Source: Stenotrophomonas rhizophila | GTDB taxonomy: Bacteria; Pseudomonadota; Gammaproteobacteria; Xanthomonadales; Xanthomonadaceae | Length of the DNA: 64,000 bases | Assembly: GCF_003651185.1 (NCBI RefSeq) | Contig: NZ_RCDC01000008.1 | Location: 154,431 to 218,430, forward strand | Direction of reading: 5' to 3' | Shown here: one piece after another, positions 12,151 through 21,570 of the stretch | How the letters are laid out: each line of letters starts with the position of its first letter | How positions within the stretch are numbered: position 1 is the first letter of the stretch | Notes under the pieces: generated by a model | The model's database searches: none | Seen by the model: the letters and a program-made list of their open reading frames with translations, nothing else | What the model was told of the DNA's origin: nothing | Position numbers and translations under genes: made by a program

Positions 12151-13266
12151 TTACACCGCGTCAATGGCCTGCAGCGCCAACGTCTCCCGGTCGCGCTGTT
12201 CCTCGGCCACCAGCCGCCGCATCAGAAGCGCCAGGGTCACCACGTCCTGGTGGTTGTGCTCGGCTACCCGGCGCAGGTTCACCGCACTGCCGCCGCGCAG
12301 GTAATTCAGCCACGCAGCCGGGGCCTCCGAGCCGGGCAGATCGTCTTCGCGCACGATCTGCAGCAGCTGGCGCTCGATCGTGGCCAGCCGGCAGTTTTCC
12401 CAGGTGCCGCGATAGCGGCGGCGCGTCGGGAACAGCAGATCGACGTGATCCAGTGGCGTGATCGGGCAGCGCTGCCGGGCCAGCCGATAGCGCGTCTTGA
12501 GCAACGGCGCGTCGTAGCAGCGCCCGTTGTAACTGGAGAACACCGTGCTCGGCTGCAGCCAGCCGGCGAACTCGCGCAGCATCGCGGTTTCCGCGGCCAT
12601 CGTCGTCATCAGCAGCTGGCGGATGCGCAGGCCGTCGCCGCGGTCGGGATGCGTGTGCCAGTCCGCCGCACCGATCATGAAGGCGCGGGTACCGGTGCCG
12701 CCGGCCAGGCCGGTGGTTTCGGTATCGAAGAACAGCAGGTCCTGCGGCTGCACCTGCTCGCCTTCGCGCTTGGCGAAGGCCAGCGACAACGGCTCGGTCG
12801 GAATGGCTTGGGTAACGAACGATTCGATCAGGAACAGGCCCGGCGCGATTTCCTCACCGGGCACATGCCGATCCTTGGCGTTCTCGCGCGGGGTGGCGGT
12901 GCTGAGGCCGCGATCGCGAAGGCCGAGCAGACGGCGCAGGCCACCGATCTCCGGCTTGCGCAGCGCGGGAACAGGATCAGGAGGAACAGCGGGAACTGCC
13001 GGTGCGGTCTCGCGTGCGGCCGCGCCGGTTGGCTTGTGGCGGATCTCCTGCTCGACCCAGCCGAAGACGGAGGCCGGTGCGGGCGTACGCGCACGCGCAT
13101 CGTTGGCGGCGGCCGGAAGCGGGGCGCTGCCCGTGCCGCCGGGAGCGCCCGTGTCAGCGGCAGCGGATCCGCGCCCAGGGGCGATGGTCGGACCAGAGGC
13201 AGGCGCCGCCGTCGCATCACCGGCCTGCCGGCGCAGCAGGCGCAGCTTGTCCAGGCTCAGGCTCAC
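12151..13266 (-). CDS. mrfB: MrfB-like (YprB) RNase H-fold exonuclease
   Basis: A 371-residue protein. After a Pro/Ala-rich N-terminal part (about 1-110), the nuclease domain shows the DEDD-type motifs: FDTETTGL near 178-185, YNGRCYDAP near 247-255, and HNHQDVV near 339-345. This matches B. subtilis YprB/MrfB, the exonuclease that works with helicase MrfA in removing mitomycin-type lesions. The start is GTG at 13264-13266, overlapping the TGA of the helicase gene as GTGA, so the two are translationally coupled. The frame is intact although the helicase frame is not. A role in DNA repair is inferred from the family and the gene pair. Confidence 0.85.
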   Translation of the reverse strand: MSLSLDKLRLLRRQAGDATAAPASGPTIAPGRGSAAADTGAPGGTGSAPLPAAANDARARTPAPASVFGWVEQEIRHKPTGAAARETAPAVPAVPPDPVPALRKPEIGGLRRLLGLRDRGLSTATPRENAKDRHVPGEEIAPGLFLIESFVTQAIPTEPLSLAFAKREGEQVQPQDLLFFDTETTGLAGGTGTRAFMIGAADWHTHPDRGDGLRIRQLLMTTMAAETAMLREFAGWLQPSTVFSSYNGRCYDAPLLKTRYRLARQRCPITPLDHVDLLFPTRRRYRGTWENCRLATIERQLLQIVREDDLPGSEAPAAWLNYLRGGSAVNLRRVAEHNHQDVVTLALLMRRLVAEEQRDRETLALQAIDAV

Positions 13267-15742
13267 GGGGTCACCACCTCGGCGCTACGGTGCTCCTGCT
13301 CTTCAGCAGACGGCAGCGCGGCGCTGTCGAACAGAGCCAGCACCTTCAACGCCAGCGCCTTGGGCGTGGTGGCATCGTCCTCCTGACCGGCCAGCACCGG
13401 GCCGACGCAGGCCGGGCAGCCGGCCTTGCAGTCGCAGCCCTGCACCAGCTCGCGCGCGCGCAGCAGCAGCTCGGCCTGGCGCACCCACAGCGGCTCGCTC
13501 AGGCCCACACCGCCGGGGAAGTTGTCGTACAGATACACCGTCGGCACGAACTGCTGCTGCAACTCGATCGCGCTGGCATCGAACTCGGCGCCACGCAGTT
13601 GCCCCCGCCCACTCTGGTCGGCCACCGCGAACCACGCGCCATCGCCATTGCCGACGGCCTTCTGCAGATCGCGCGCATCGGCCATCACCGCCACCGTGGC
13701 GACGATGTGCAGCGCGTAGGCCGCGCCGAGGAAACCGTCCAGTGCTTCCTGCTTGCTGTCGAACGCGGTCAGCAGCAGCGCCTGCGGCAACTGCCACCAC
13801 ACCGCCGTGGTGTGCAGCTCCTGGTCGGGCAGGTTGACCGGGCCATAGCCGATGTTTTCGTGCGTGTAATAGCGGATCTTCTTGTAGCCGGCCACGCGGC
13901 GCACCACGTGCACTTCGCCGTGGTGCGAATCGCCGCGCCCGGCGATGCAGCCGTCGAAGCGGTCCAGCACCTTGAGCTTGGTGAAGTCGATGCTGTCGGT
14001 GTAGTAGTCCACGTGGGTGCGGGTGACGTAGGCCTTGCGGCCTTCCCAATCCAGCCGCTCCACCTGGTAGGGGGTGGACTGCACCATGTGGATGGCGCCT
14101 TCATACAGCGTCAGCGCGGCGGCGGAGTAATCCACCTCGGCGATGATCTGCTGCTTGCCGTCGCTGCGGTCCACCACCACGAAGTTGCCATCGGCCACCG
14201 AGCGCAGGCTGACGGCGTTGGCCGGGTAGCTGTCGGCGATCCATTCCCAGCGGTCGCCTTCGCGATGCACCACCTCGGTCTCGGCCAGAGCTTCCAGGAA
14301 CACCAGCGGGTCGATCGGGCCGAACGGATCGCCGGCCAGGAACGGCAGCTCGAAGGCGGCACAGCGGATGTGATCGAACAGGATCAACGGCTGGTCCGGC
14401 GCGATGCGCGCATGCTCGGGCGAGGCTTCGGCGAAAAAGTCTGGATGCCGCACCACGTATTGGTCCAGCGGCTGCGAGCTGGCCACCATCACGCCCAGTG
14501 CGGGCTGCTGGCGGCGGCCGGCGCGGCCGAAACGCTGCCAGGTCGCGGCGACGCTGCCCGGGTAGCCGTTGAGGATGACCACGTCAAGGCTGCCGATATC
14601 CACGCCCAGCTCCAGTGCCGAGGTGCTGACGATGCCGTCGATCTGCCCGGCGCGCATCGCCCGCTCGGTCTCCCGCCGCTCCGTGGGCAGGTAACCGCCC
14701 CGGTAGGCGCGGATGCGGGCCGGCTTGCGCGGGTCGTGGTCGAAGATGTCCTTGAGGTACTTGGTCAGTACTTCGACCATCAACCGGCTCTGCGCGAAGA
14801 TCAGGGTCTTCAGCCCGGATTTGATCGCGATGCGGGCGATGCGGTTGCTCTGCGAGCGGGCCGAGGCCCGCAGGCCGAGATCGGCATTGACCACCGGCGG
14901 GTTCCACAGCAGCACGTGCTTGGGCCCGGTCGGCGCGCCGGATTCGGTGATCGCAGTGACCGGCGCTTCGATCAGCGCCTCGGCATGCGCCTGCGGGTTG
15001 CCGATGGTGGCCGAGCACAGGATGAACTGCGGCTCCACCCGTAGAACGCGCAGATCCGCTTGAGCCGGCGCAGCACGTTGGTGACGTGGCTGCCGAACAC
15101 GCCGCGGTAGGTGTGCACCTCATCGATCACCACGTAGCGCAGGTTCTCGAAGAACTGCGCCCACTTGGTGTGATGCGGCAGGATCGCCTGATGCAGCATG
15201 TCCGGGTTGGAGACCACGATGTCGCCGTGCAGGCGGATCGCCTGGCGCGCATCACCCGGCGTATCGCCATCGAAGGTGAAGGCTTTGACCCCCAGGTCGC
15301 CGGCGCGGTTGAGCTCGAGCAGCTCGGCCACTTGGTCCTGGGCCAGCGCCTTGGTCGGGAACAGGTACAACGCCTTGGCCTTGCCCTGCATGGCGGCGCT
15401 GACCACCGGCAGGGTGTAGCACAGCGATTTCCCGCTGGCGGTCGGGGTCACGATGGCCACGTGCTCGCCCCGCTGGCTGGCCTCCCAGGCCTCCGCCTGG
15501 TGGCTGTACAGCTGCTCGATGCCGCGTGCCTTCAGTGCGCTGACCAAGGCATCGGGGACATCGGTCGGGATCGGCGCGTACCGGCCCTCGCGCGCGGGAA
15601 TCGTGAAGCTGCCGGTGATGCGGTCGTGGTAGCGGCGCTGCAGGCGCGAGGTCAGCAGCGCACCATCGCGCGAGGGCAGCCCTTCGGTGGTGGCGAGGCG
15701 GCGCTCGGCGTCCTCGGTGCGCTTGGCGAGTTCGTAAGCCAT
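13263..15742 (-). pseudogene. mrfA: MrfA-like DUF1998 DEAD/DEAH helicase, frame broken by one base
   Basis: The two halves of one helicase are in different frames. The upstream part (15742 to about 15041) has Walker A in TASGKSLCYTLP (about 100) and the DEVH box in VVIDEVHTY (about 207). The downstream part (from about 15038) resumes with EPQFILCSATIGN, then helicase domain 2 with RFGRAGRR, and ends with the DUF1998 cysteine cluster CDCKAGCPAC. At 15038-15041 the coding strand reads TACGGGTGGAG; one extra G would give Y-G-V-E-P-Q-F and join both parts into about 826 residues. It may be a real mutation or an error in a G run. The ATG at 15742 was chosen; a TTG at 15760 is an alternative. Confidence 0.85.
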
Positions 15743-15788
15743 GGTCACAACGGTCTGCAAAGGACGCTATGGAAACATGACCGCGTCT

Positions 15789-15805
15789 CAATGTCTGAGA
15801 CATTG
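15789..15805. promoter_or_regulatory. Perfect 17-bp palindrome upstream of mrfA
   Basis: CAATGTCTGAGACATTG is an 8+1+8 perfect inverted repeat, 47 bases ahead of the mrfA start and 124 bases ahead of the divergent gene at 15929. It does not resemble a LexA box. It has the size of a dimeric repressor operator, and nothing else in the 186-base gap stands out. Confidence 0.5.
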
Positions 15806-15928
15806 CGCTGCGCCGGGGTGAATGGTTCAGTGCCTGCCGGCGTCGCTTGGACAGCTGCCAGCAACGAAATCTGACACCGGCATCCGTATCCTTGGTGGCA
15901 GCCCGCTACCAACACGGACGGAGTCGCT

Positions 15929-16408
15929 GTGGCATTACGTGAATATCAAGGCTTGGCAGTGCTTGCGGGTTTGCTGCTGGCCGCTGCCGGGCAGGCCCAG
16001 CAGGCCGCCGTACCTGAACCCGTGGAACCGCCGCCCGCGACAGCGCAGGGGGATGTCACCACGCTGGGCGAGGTGCGCGCCCTCAAGCCCGACGACGAAC
16101 CGCTGGATCTGTACCGCTTCAAGAATCCGGTGCAGGTGCAGCCGAACCGCTTCAGCCGCACCTGGAGCGAGCCCCCGTCGCCCGAGCAGGTCAGCATGAG
16201 CGGTGGCTATCTGATGATGGGCATCAACAAGGGGCTGGCCGCCGCCGCCCAGGGCGTGAACAAACTTACTGGCGGACCCGATCAGATCCAGTCCGCGACC
16301 GCGCGCCCACCGCCGGAGCTGACCGAGGAAGAGCAGCGTCGCGCGCAGGAGGTGTGTGTGCAGCAGGGTGGGTGCCCGGCGCTGCCGGAGCCCGGCGGAA
16401 CACCCTGA
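15929..16408 (+). CDS. Hypothetical exported protein
   Basis: A 159-residue protein of unknown function. It starts at GTG 15929 with ACGGAG 7-12 bases upstream. The N-terminus (LAVLAGLLLAAAGQAQ) is a signal peptide with cleavage near residue 23-24. A Pro-rich part follows, then a region with DLYRFKNPVQVQPNRFSRTW and the hydrophobic MSGGYLMMGINKGLAAAAQGVNKLTG. Two cysteines near the C-terminus (CVQQGGC) may form a disulfide. It is divergent from mrfA and convergent to the gene ending at 16452. I do not recognise a family beyond xanthomonad-type exported proteins. Confidence 0.7.
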   Translation: MALREYQGLAVLAGLLLAAAGQAQQAAVPEPVEPPPATAQGDVTTLGEVRALKPDDEPLDLYRFKNPVQVQPNRFSRTWSEPPSPEQVSMSGGYLMMGINKGLAAAAQGVNKLTGGPDQIQSATARPPPELTEEEQRRAQEVCVQQGGCPALPEPGGTP

Positions 16409-16451
16409 CGGTTACCCCACTCGCACTGTGGGACTCAACGCTGTGCGCGCG

Positions 16452-18281
16452 TCAGCCTGCTGTCACCCCCCGTCGTCGCTCCAGCCACCACAGCAACCCT
16501 GCCGCCAGCACGAAGGCGAGCAGCCACGGCCACCGTGCGCCCGGCGTCTCGACCACGCCAGCCGATGAAGCGGCGGCGCCGGTGGCCAGGCGCTGGGCAG
16601 TCGCGTCGCGCAGCTGCTGACGATACAGCGGTCGCGCGCTGGCCGGATCGAACACGTAGAACGCGTGGCGGCGTTCGCCCTGCTGCAGCTGATGCCAGCC
16701 CGGCTGGTTCGGCCAGTAGCCGGCGCAGCGCTCGGGACCGCTCGCCGGATCAAGCTGCAGGGGGATGAGCGCGCCATCCGGTGCACGCACCTGTGCAGTC
16801 ACCTGCAGCTGGCACAGCGCCATGCGCTCGCCGGCCCACGGCGTGTGGGTGCCGATGCGTGGCACATCCGCGGCAGGAAGCGGGCGCGCCACGCTGGCCA
16901 GCACGCTGCTCCACACCTCGGCGTGGCGATCGTCGCGGCCGGCCAGCACCAGTCGATAGCTGTCGGTGATGGGCAGGAGCGCAACGCGGCCGCGTCCGAG
17001 AACGCGGTAGCCGCCGACGGCAGCGCCCTTGTCATCGTGCAGCAGGGCGGCTGCATCGGTGGCCTTGAGAGTCAGCTGCTCCAACACTGGCAGCGCAGCC
17101 TGATGCGAGGCGGTGTCGGCTTCTTCGACGTAGGCGGTGGTGTCCGACGCGGGCCGCTGGGGGCCACGGCGTGCCTGCAGCAGAGCGGCATCGGCGTCGG
17201 CCGGCAGGGTCAGGGGGGCGGCCTGGTTGTTGCCGCTGACGGGCATGCCCCAGCCGCGCAGCGCCTGGCGCGCGCTGTCGCTGAGGGGGCCACTGGTGCG
17301 GACGAGCACGCCCAACCCGGCGCGGATCGCCTGCTGCAGTGCGCTGCGTTGCGCGGCCGACAGCCCGGCCAGGCTGCGCTCATCCAGCAGCACCACATCG
17401 GTCTCGGCCAAGGTGGCAGCGGTAAGTGCGATCGGTGCATCGCCAAGTGATACGCCACCGCCCGCGTTGGCCTGCGCCTGCACCCGCAGCCCGGCATCGG
17501 TGGCCCAGCGGCGCAGGTACTTGAACTCCGGGCCGGGTGCACCGGCCAGCAGCAACAGGCGAGGCGTTGCGGCGGCGGCGGTGTCCACGGGAACGGCAAG
17601 CGTATCGATCACATGCTGTTCGGCGTCGAGCAGGCGCAGGCCGAACACGCTCTGTCCGGCAACGCGGGCCACACCGCTGAGTTGCACCTTCCCTTCGGCA
17701 TCCGGCGTGGCCCTGTCGATGACCACACCGGCGGGATCCACCAGTTCGGCGCGCGCGCCTGGCACGCCCTGCGTACGCGCGCTCACGGTGAACACCGCAC
17801 CGGGCGCAGTGACCGCCGGCGGCTGCAGCGCGATCCAGCCCTGCGGCGCGTTGGGCGATTCGATACGCACGCCACGGGGCAGCGCGACATCGCGATCGCG
17901 GGCCGACAGGCCATCGCCGATCAGCCGAAGGGAAGTGGCACCCGGATGCTGGCGCAACACGGTGGCCAGGTCGGGTGCTGCGAGGGCGTCTGCCACCTTC
18001 GTCGCTTCCGGCAGCGCGACCACGGTCTCCCCCGGCGCCGCCGACCAGCGCACCTGATCGGCCGCGCCAGTCAGCACGGTCAGCTGGCCACCGGCCACGC
18101 GCTGCATCGGTGGCACCAGGGTCAGGTAGAGCAGTACGGTCACCACGGCCTGCAACAACAGCAGGGTGGCGAACACGCCGCTTGCCCGGGCCGGTCCACG
18201 CCACTGCTGCCAGCACAGACGCGCACTGGCCAGCGCCAGTACGGCGAGCAGCGCGATCAGGATCCAGCGCGGTTCGCTCAC
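16452..18281 (-). CDS. Membrane protein of the MoxR/TldD block, unrecognised
   Basis: A 609-residue protein starting at GTG 18279-18281, which overlaps the upstream TGA as GTGA. Two hydrophobic segments at the N-terminus (about 7-25 and 37-58) and one near the C-terminus (WPWLLAFVLAAGLLWWLERRRG) bracket a large domain presumably in the periplasm. The middle has a segment ETDVVLLDERSLAGLS...LGVLVRTSGPLS that looks like a class I glutamine-amidotransferase-type fold, as found in proteins next to BatA-type genes, but no catalytic Cys motif is visible. It is the last gene of the run coming from the MoxR gene. Function unknown. Confidence 0.8.
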   Translation of the reverse strand: MSEPRWILIALLAVLALASARLCWQQWRGPARASGVFATLLLLQAVVTVLLYLTLVPPMQRVAGGQLTVLTGAADQVRWSAAPGETVVALPEATKVADALAAPDLATVLRQHPGATSLRLIGDGLSARDRDVALPRGVRIESPNAPQGWIALQPPAVTAPGAVFTVSARTQGVPGARAELVDPAGVVIDRATPDAEGKVQLSGVARVAGQSVFGLRLLDAEQHVIDTLAVPVDTAAAATPRLLLLAGAPGPEFKYLRRWATDAGLRVQAQANAGGGVSLGDAPIALTAATLAETDVVLLDERSLAGLSAAQRSALQQAIRAGLGVLVRTSGPLSDSARQALRGWGMPVSGNNQAAPLTLPADADAALLQARRGPQRPASDTTAYVEEADTASHQAALPVLEQLTLKATDAAALLHDDKGAAVGGYRVLGRGRVALLPITDSYRLVLAGRDDRHAEVWSSVLASVARPLPAADVPRIGTHTPWAGERMALCQLQVTAQVRAPDGALIPLQLDPASGPERCAGYWPNQPGWHQLQQGERRHAFYVFDPASARPLYRQQLRDATAQRLATGAAASSAGVVETPGARWPWLLAFVLAAGLLWWLERRRGVTAG

Positions 18282-20455
18282 GGTGAGGCCTCCAGGGCAT
18301 CCAGGTAGCGCTGACCCATGGCATCCGGTGCGATGCGACGAGGGACCTGCGGCAGCGGCCGCAGCAGCGCACGCCACAGCTGCGCACGCAGGGCCTGATG
18401 GCAGTCGGCGCAGTCCGGGGTGATGCGCAGTGTTTCGATGGCGGCGGCCAGGCCCAGCGGGTCTGGCAGGCGTGCTTCATTGCGCCGCAGCCACTGGGTC
18501 AGTGCATCCAGATCCGGCGCGCTGGCGGGATCGGCAAGCTGCTGCCAGACCTGCACGATGGCCTGGTCGGGTGCTTCCAGCGCACGCAACGGCAACGTGC
18601 GGCTGGCCAGGTCGGCGCGCTCGCCGGTCATGCGCCGGCCCTCGTCGATCGGCGGGAGCTCCGGGCCGACCCGCGCCAGGTAGATGCGTTCGGCCTGCTG
18701 CACTTCCTTGATGAAACCCAGCGCCTTGTAGGCGTAGGGCAGGGCGCGCTCGGGCTGGCCCTGGCGCAGCTCGCCTTCCGACGACCACATCTGATCGAGC
18801 GCCGCCTTCAGCGTGGCGCGCGTCTTGGGATCGAGCAGGGTGGCCGCCTCGGCGTGATCGTGGGTATGGCCGTATTCGGCGAGCACATCGGTGGCGCTGC
18901 CGAACACCGCAGCGCTGCCGTCGGTCGTGGCGCCGTGGTCGTGGCCGTGATCATCGTGCCCGCCCTGCGCCTGGGGCTTGGCAGGGTCGGCATCGTGGCC
19001 GTGATCGTCGTCGTGCGCGGCCGGCGGCGTGTCGCTGGTCGGCAGGGCATCGCTGGTCGGCGGTGGCTTGGCCCCGCCTTCGCTTTCCTCGCCGAGGAAC
19101 TGGCCGTAGCGCAGGCGCAGGATGCGCTGGTCCACGCCGATCGCATCGGCGCGTTTGACGAACTCCTCGGCCGGCAGCTTGCCGCGCAGTTTGATCAGCG
19201 CCTCGGCGTCGATGATGATCTGGCGCTGGCTGCGGAAGTACGCCGGCAGGGTTTTCTTGACCATGCCCTCCATGTCGGTGCCCTGGATCTCCGCGGCACT
19301 GGGCAGGCGCAGGATCACGCTGCTGCTCTGAGCCGTCTGCGCGGTGGGCGTGTGGGTGTCGCGCACGGTCAACTGGGCGATTACGTCGTTGCCTTCGGTG
19401 GCGCCCAGCGCGGCGAGATCCAGCGTGCGGGCGAAGCGCCGCTGCGTTGCCGGGCCGGTGCCGGTCAGGGTGAAGGTCTGCTCGCGGAAGGTGATGTTCT
19501 CGCCGCTGCCCTGGGCCAACGTGACCTTCAACTGTGCGGTGGCGACCACACCGTAGTCGTCGCTGGCTTCGAACTGCAGCGGCCACTGGCGCTGGCCGGG
19601 CGTGCCCAGCACGAGGCTGCGGTCCGGGGCGATCACACGCACCACCGGGGGGCGATCGGGCACCACATCAAGTCGATATAGGCGGGTGTCGCGCAGGGCG
19701 GGTTCGGTGACCACGCGGTACAGCGCCGGACGTGTTGCGGTCCACTGTGCGGTCCACTGTTCGCCATCGCGCTGCAAGGCGATGCGCTGGCCATCGTGGA
19801 ACTGCAGGGTCGCGGTCTTCGGCTGCGCGGAGAAACGCAGCGACCAGTGCAGGCGGCTGTCCTGCGCGACCTTGCCATCCAGCGCGCTCTGCACGCGCGC
19901 GGGCTGCCCGGTGTAGGAAGGGGCGGTGATCTCCAGCCGGGTGGAACGCAGCTGCGGCGGTTGCGCCGGTGTGGCCGGCGGTGCCGCGGCGCTTGGGAAC
20001 AGTGGCGCCGCGTTCTGGTCGCGCGGCCAGCCGAAGGCCAGGGCCATGGCCAGCAAGGACATCACCGCCGACGCCAGTACCCAGCGCCACGGCCAGCGGG
20101 GCCGCAGCTCGGGCAGGCGCGACTGCAGTGCCGCCTCGACATGCGAGCGCTGGCGCTGCTGCAACGGGTTCAAGGTGTCGGGGGTCGCGAACAGCAGGTC
20201 GGCACTGTCCTGCGCCACCGCGTGTTCATCCAGGCGGCGAACCAGCCAGTGGCGATCGAGGCGGCGCGCGCGCCAGGTGGCCAGCCCGACGCCGACCAGC
20301 AACGTCAGCAGCAGGATCACGGTGAACGCATTGAACCCCGCGATCGGCCATGCAACGGCACTGAGTGCCAGCGCGATCGGTACCGCGACGACGGCGGTGA
20401 TCCACCACTGGCGCCGGCGAGCGCGCTGCCAGCCGCGCTGGATGATGGCGTTCAT
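18278..20455 (-). CDS. DUF4175-like large membrane protein with His-rich insert
   Basis: A 725-residue protein beginning at the ATG overlapping the previous stop (ATGA at 20452-20455). It has two close hydrophobic segments (about 20-60) and a third near 140. A large periplasmic part follows with beta-rich segments such as RLEITAPSYTGQPA, PDRPPVVRVIAPDRS and EASDDYGV, the pattern of the DUF4175 family. Residues about 477-535 are rich in His and Asp (repeated HDDHGHD and HTHDHAE), a possible metal-binding insert. It is translationally coupled to both neighbours. Role unknown; the neighbours suggest envelope quality control or assembly. Confidence 0.82.
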   Translation of the reverse strand: MNAIIQRGWQRARRRQWWITAVVAVPIALALSAVAWPIAGFNAFTVILLLTLLVGVGLATWRARRLDRHWLVRRLDEHAVAQDSADLLFATPDTLNPLQQRQRSHVEAALQSRLPELRPRWPWRWVLASAVMSLLAMALAFGWPRDQNAAPLFPSAAAPPATPAQPPQLRSTRLEITAPSYTGQPARVQSALDGKVAQDSRLHWSLRFSAQPKTATLQFHDGQRIALQRDGEQWTAQWTATRPALYRVVTEPALRDTRLYRLDVVPDRPPVVRVIAPDRSLVLGTPGQRQWPLQFEASDDYGVVATAQLKVTLAQGSGENITFREQTFTLTGTGPATQRRFARTLDLAALGATEGNDVIAQLTVRDTHTPTAQTAQSSSVILRLPSAAEIQGTDMEGMVKKTLPAYFRSQRQIIIDAEALIKLRGKLPAEEFVKRADAIGVDQRILRLRYGQFLGEESEGGAKPPPTSDALPTSDTPPAAHDDDHGHDADPAKPQAQGGHDDHGHDHGATTDGSAAVFGSATDVLAEYGHTHDHAEAATLLDPKTRATLKAALDQMWSSEGELRQGQPERALPYAYKALGFIKEVQQAERIYLARVGPELPPIDEGRRMTGERADLASRTLPLRALEAPDQAIVQVWQQLADPASAPDLDALTQWLRRNEARLPDPLGLAAAIETLRITPDCADCHQALRAQLWRALLRPLPQVPRRIAPDAMGQRYLDALEASP

Positions 20456-21570
20456 GCCCCCGCTCCACGGCGCGGCGAGGCGGCCACCACCCGTTCCAGC
20501 GCGAACAGCAACACGATCAGCGCCAGCAGCCACGGGGTCAGCTCACGCGGCAGCGGACGCGGCGTGGCGCCACCGCGCACTGGCTGCTGTGTCGCCGCGG
20601 CTGCGAGCGTGGGCGTGGCGGGTGCGGCGACGACCGCCAGCAACTGGCGCGGGAAGCCGGGATCGCGCAGCACCGGCAGCGCCGTCGGCGTCAGCGGCGC
20701 AGTGAAACGCAGCAGGCGACCACTGCCCTCGAGCCGCTGTTCCAGTACCAACGTGCCGTCCGCATCGCGCAGGGCGGGAGTCCAACCCTCCCCAGTAGAA
20801 CCCGACGCGACCAGCGCGCTGCCGCCCTGGCGCACCCACGCTTGCCAGGCGGCAGGCAGCGGCGCAGCGGCGAGCCACACGCCGATCTGCCCGGCGTCCG
20901 GGGCGGTACCGGCACCGCGTGCGGGAGACAACCCCTGGTTGGACCATGCGCGCTGGAACGCGGCCAACACGCGTTGCTCGCCTTCCGCGATCTCGCCACC
21001 GACCTGCAGCACAGGCAGTGCCGCCGTGCGCGCGCGGGTCGGTGCCATGAGGATCGGCCGCCAGTTCACGGCACGCGACAGGCGCGGGCGCTCGCCATCC
21101 AGCCCGGGCATCGGGTCAGGCACGTATACCGTCAGCGATGCGCCGGCGGGCAGGCGCTGATCCAGCTCGCGCAGCAGGCTGGCCAGCGGTTGATGGGGCG
21201 CCGGCGCGCCGTCGGCCAGCGCAGGGAAGCCAGGCGCGAGCCATCGCCAGTCCCCTTCGGCATCCTGGCCACGCAGCGCCGCCCCGTCCAGACCGGGGGC
21301 GACCACCGTGACCGCGTGGGTATCGGCCGCGCCCCCGTGCAGCACCGGCCGCGCCAGCAGCAGGGCCAGCGCGGCAAGCAACAGCAACCGCACCAACAGC
21401 AGCGGCCACTCATCGAAACGGACGTTCTGGCGCGGCCGGATCCGGGCCCGCAGCCAGCGCAACGCGGCGAAATCCAGCGGCGCATATTGGTGGCGCCGCG
21501 CCAGGTGGATCAACAGCGGCACCAGCCAGGCGGCCAGTGCGAGCAGGCCGAGCGGGAACAGCAGGCTCAC
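20452..21570 (-). CDS. BatA-type N-terminal domain membrane protein
   Basis: A 372-residue protein. The first 80 residues (LLFPLGLLALAAWLVPLLIHL and LLLVRLLLLAALALLLARP) are the two-helix BatA N-terminal domain that accompanies MoxR systems. A periplasmic part follows and one C-terminal hydrophobic segment (ELTPWLLALIVLLFALERVVA). No complete von Willebrand A domain with a DxSxS site is seen, unlike true BatA/BatB. It starts at GTG 21568-21570, overlapping the TGA of the DUF58 gene as GTGA. It is likely to anchor the complex in the inner membrane. Confidence 0.85.
   Translation of the reverse strand: MSLLFPLGLLALAAWLVPLLIHLARRHQYAPLDFAALRWLRARIRPRQNVRFDEWPLLLVRLLLLAALALLLARPVLHGGAADTHAVTVVAPGLDGAALRGQDAEGDWRWLAPGFPALADGAPAPHQPLASLLRELDQRLPAGASLTVYVPDPMPGLDGERPRLSRAVNWRPILMAPTRARTAALPVLQVGGEIAEGEQRVLAAFQRAWSNQGLSPARGAGTAPDAGQIGVWLAAAPLPAAWQAWVRQGGSALVASGSTGEGWTPALRDADGTLVLEQRLEGSGRLLRFTAPLTPTALPVLRDPGFPRQLLAVVAAPATPTLAAAATQQPVRGGATPRPLPRELTPWLLALIVLLFALERVVAASPRRGAGA

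Noticed and set aside
14972..15760. Treating the N-terminal helicase fragment as a complete small gene
   Set aside because: Its last 15 or so residues after the shift (WSRSSSCARPPS and onward) are out of frame with the family, and the next fragment begins exactly where the helicase should continue.
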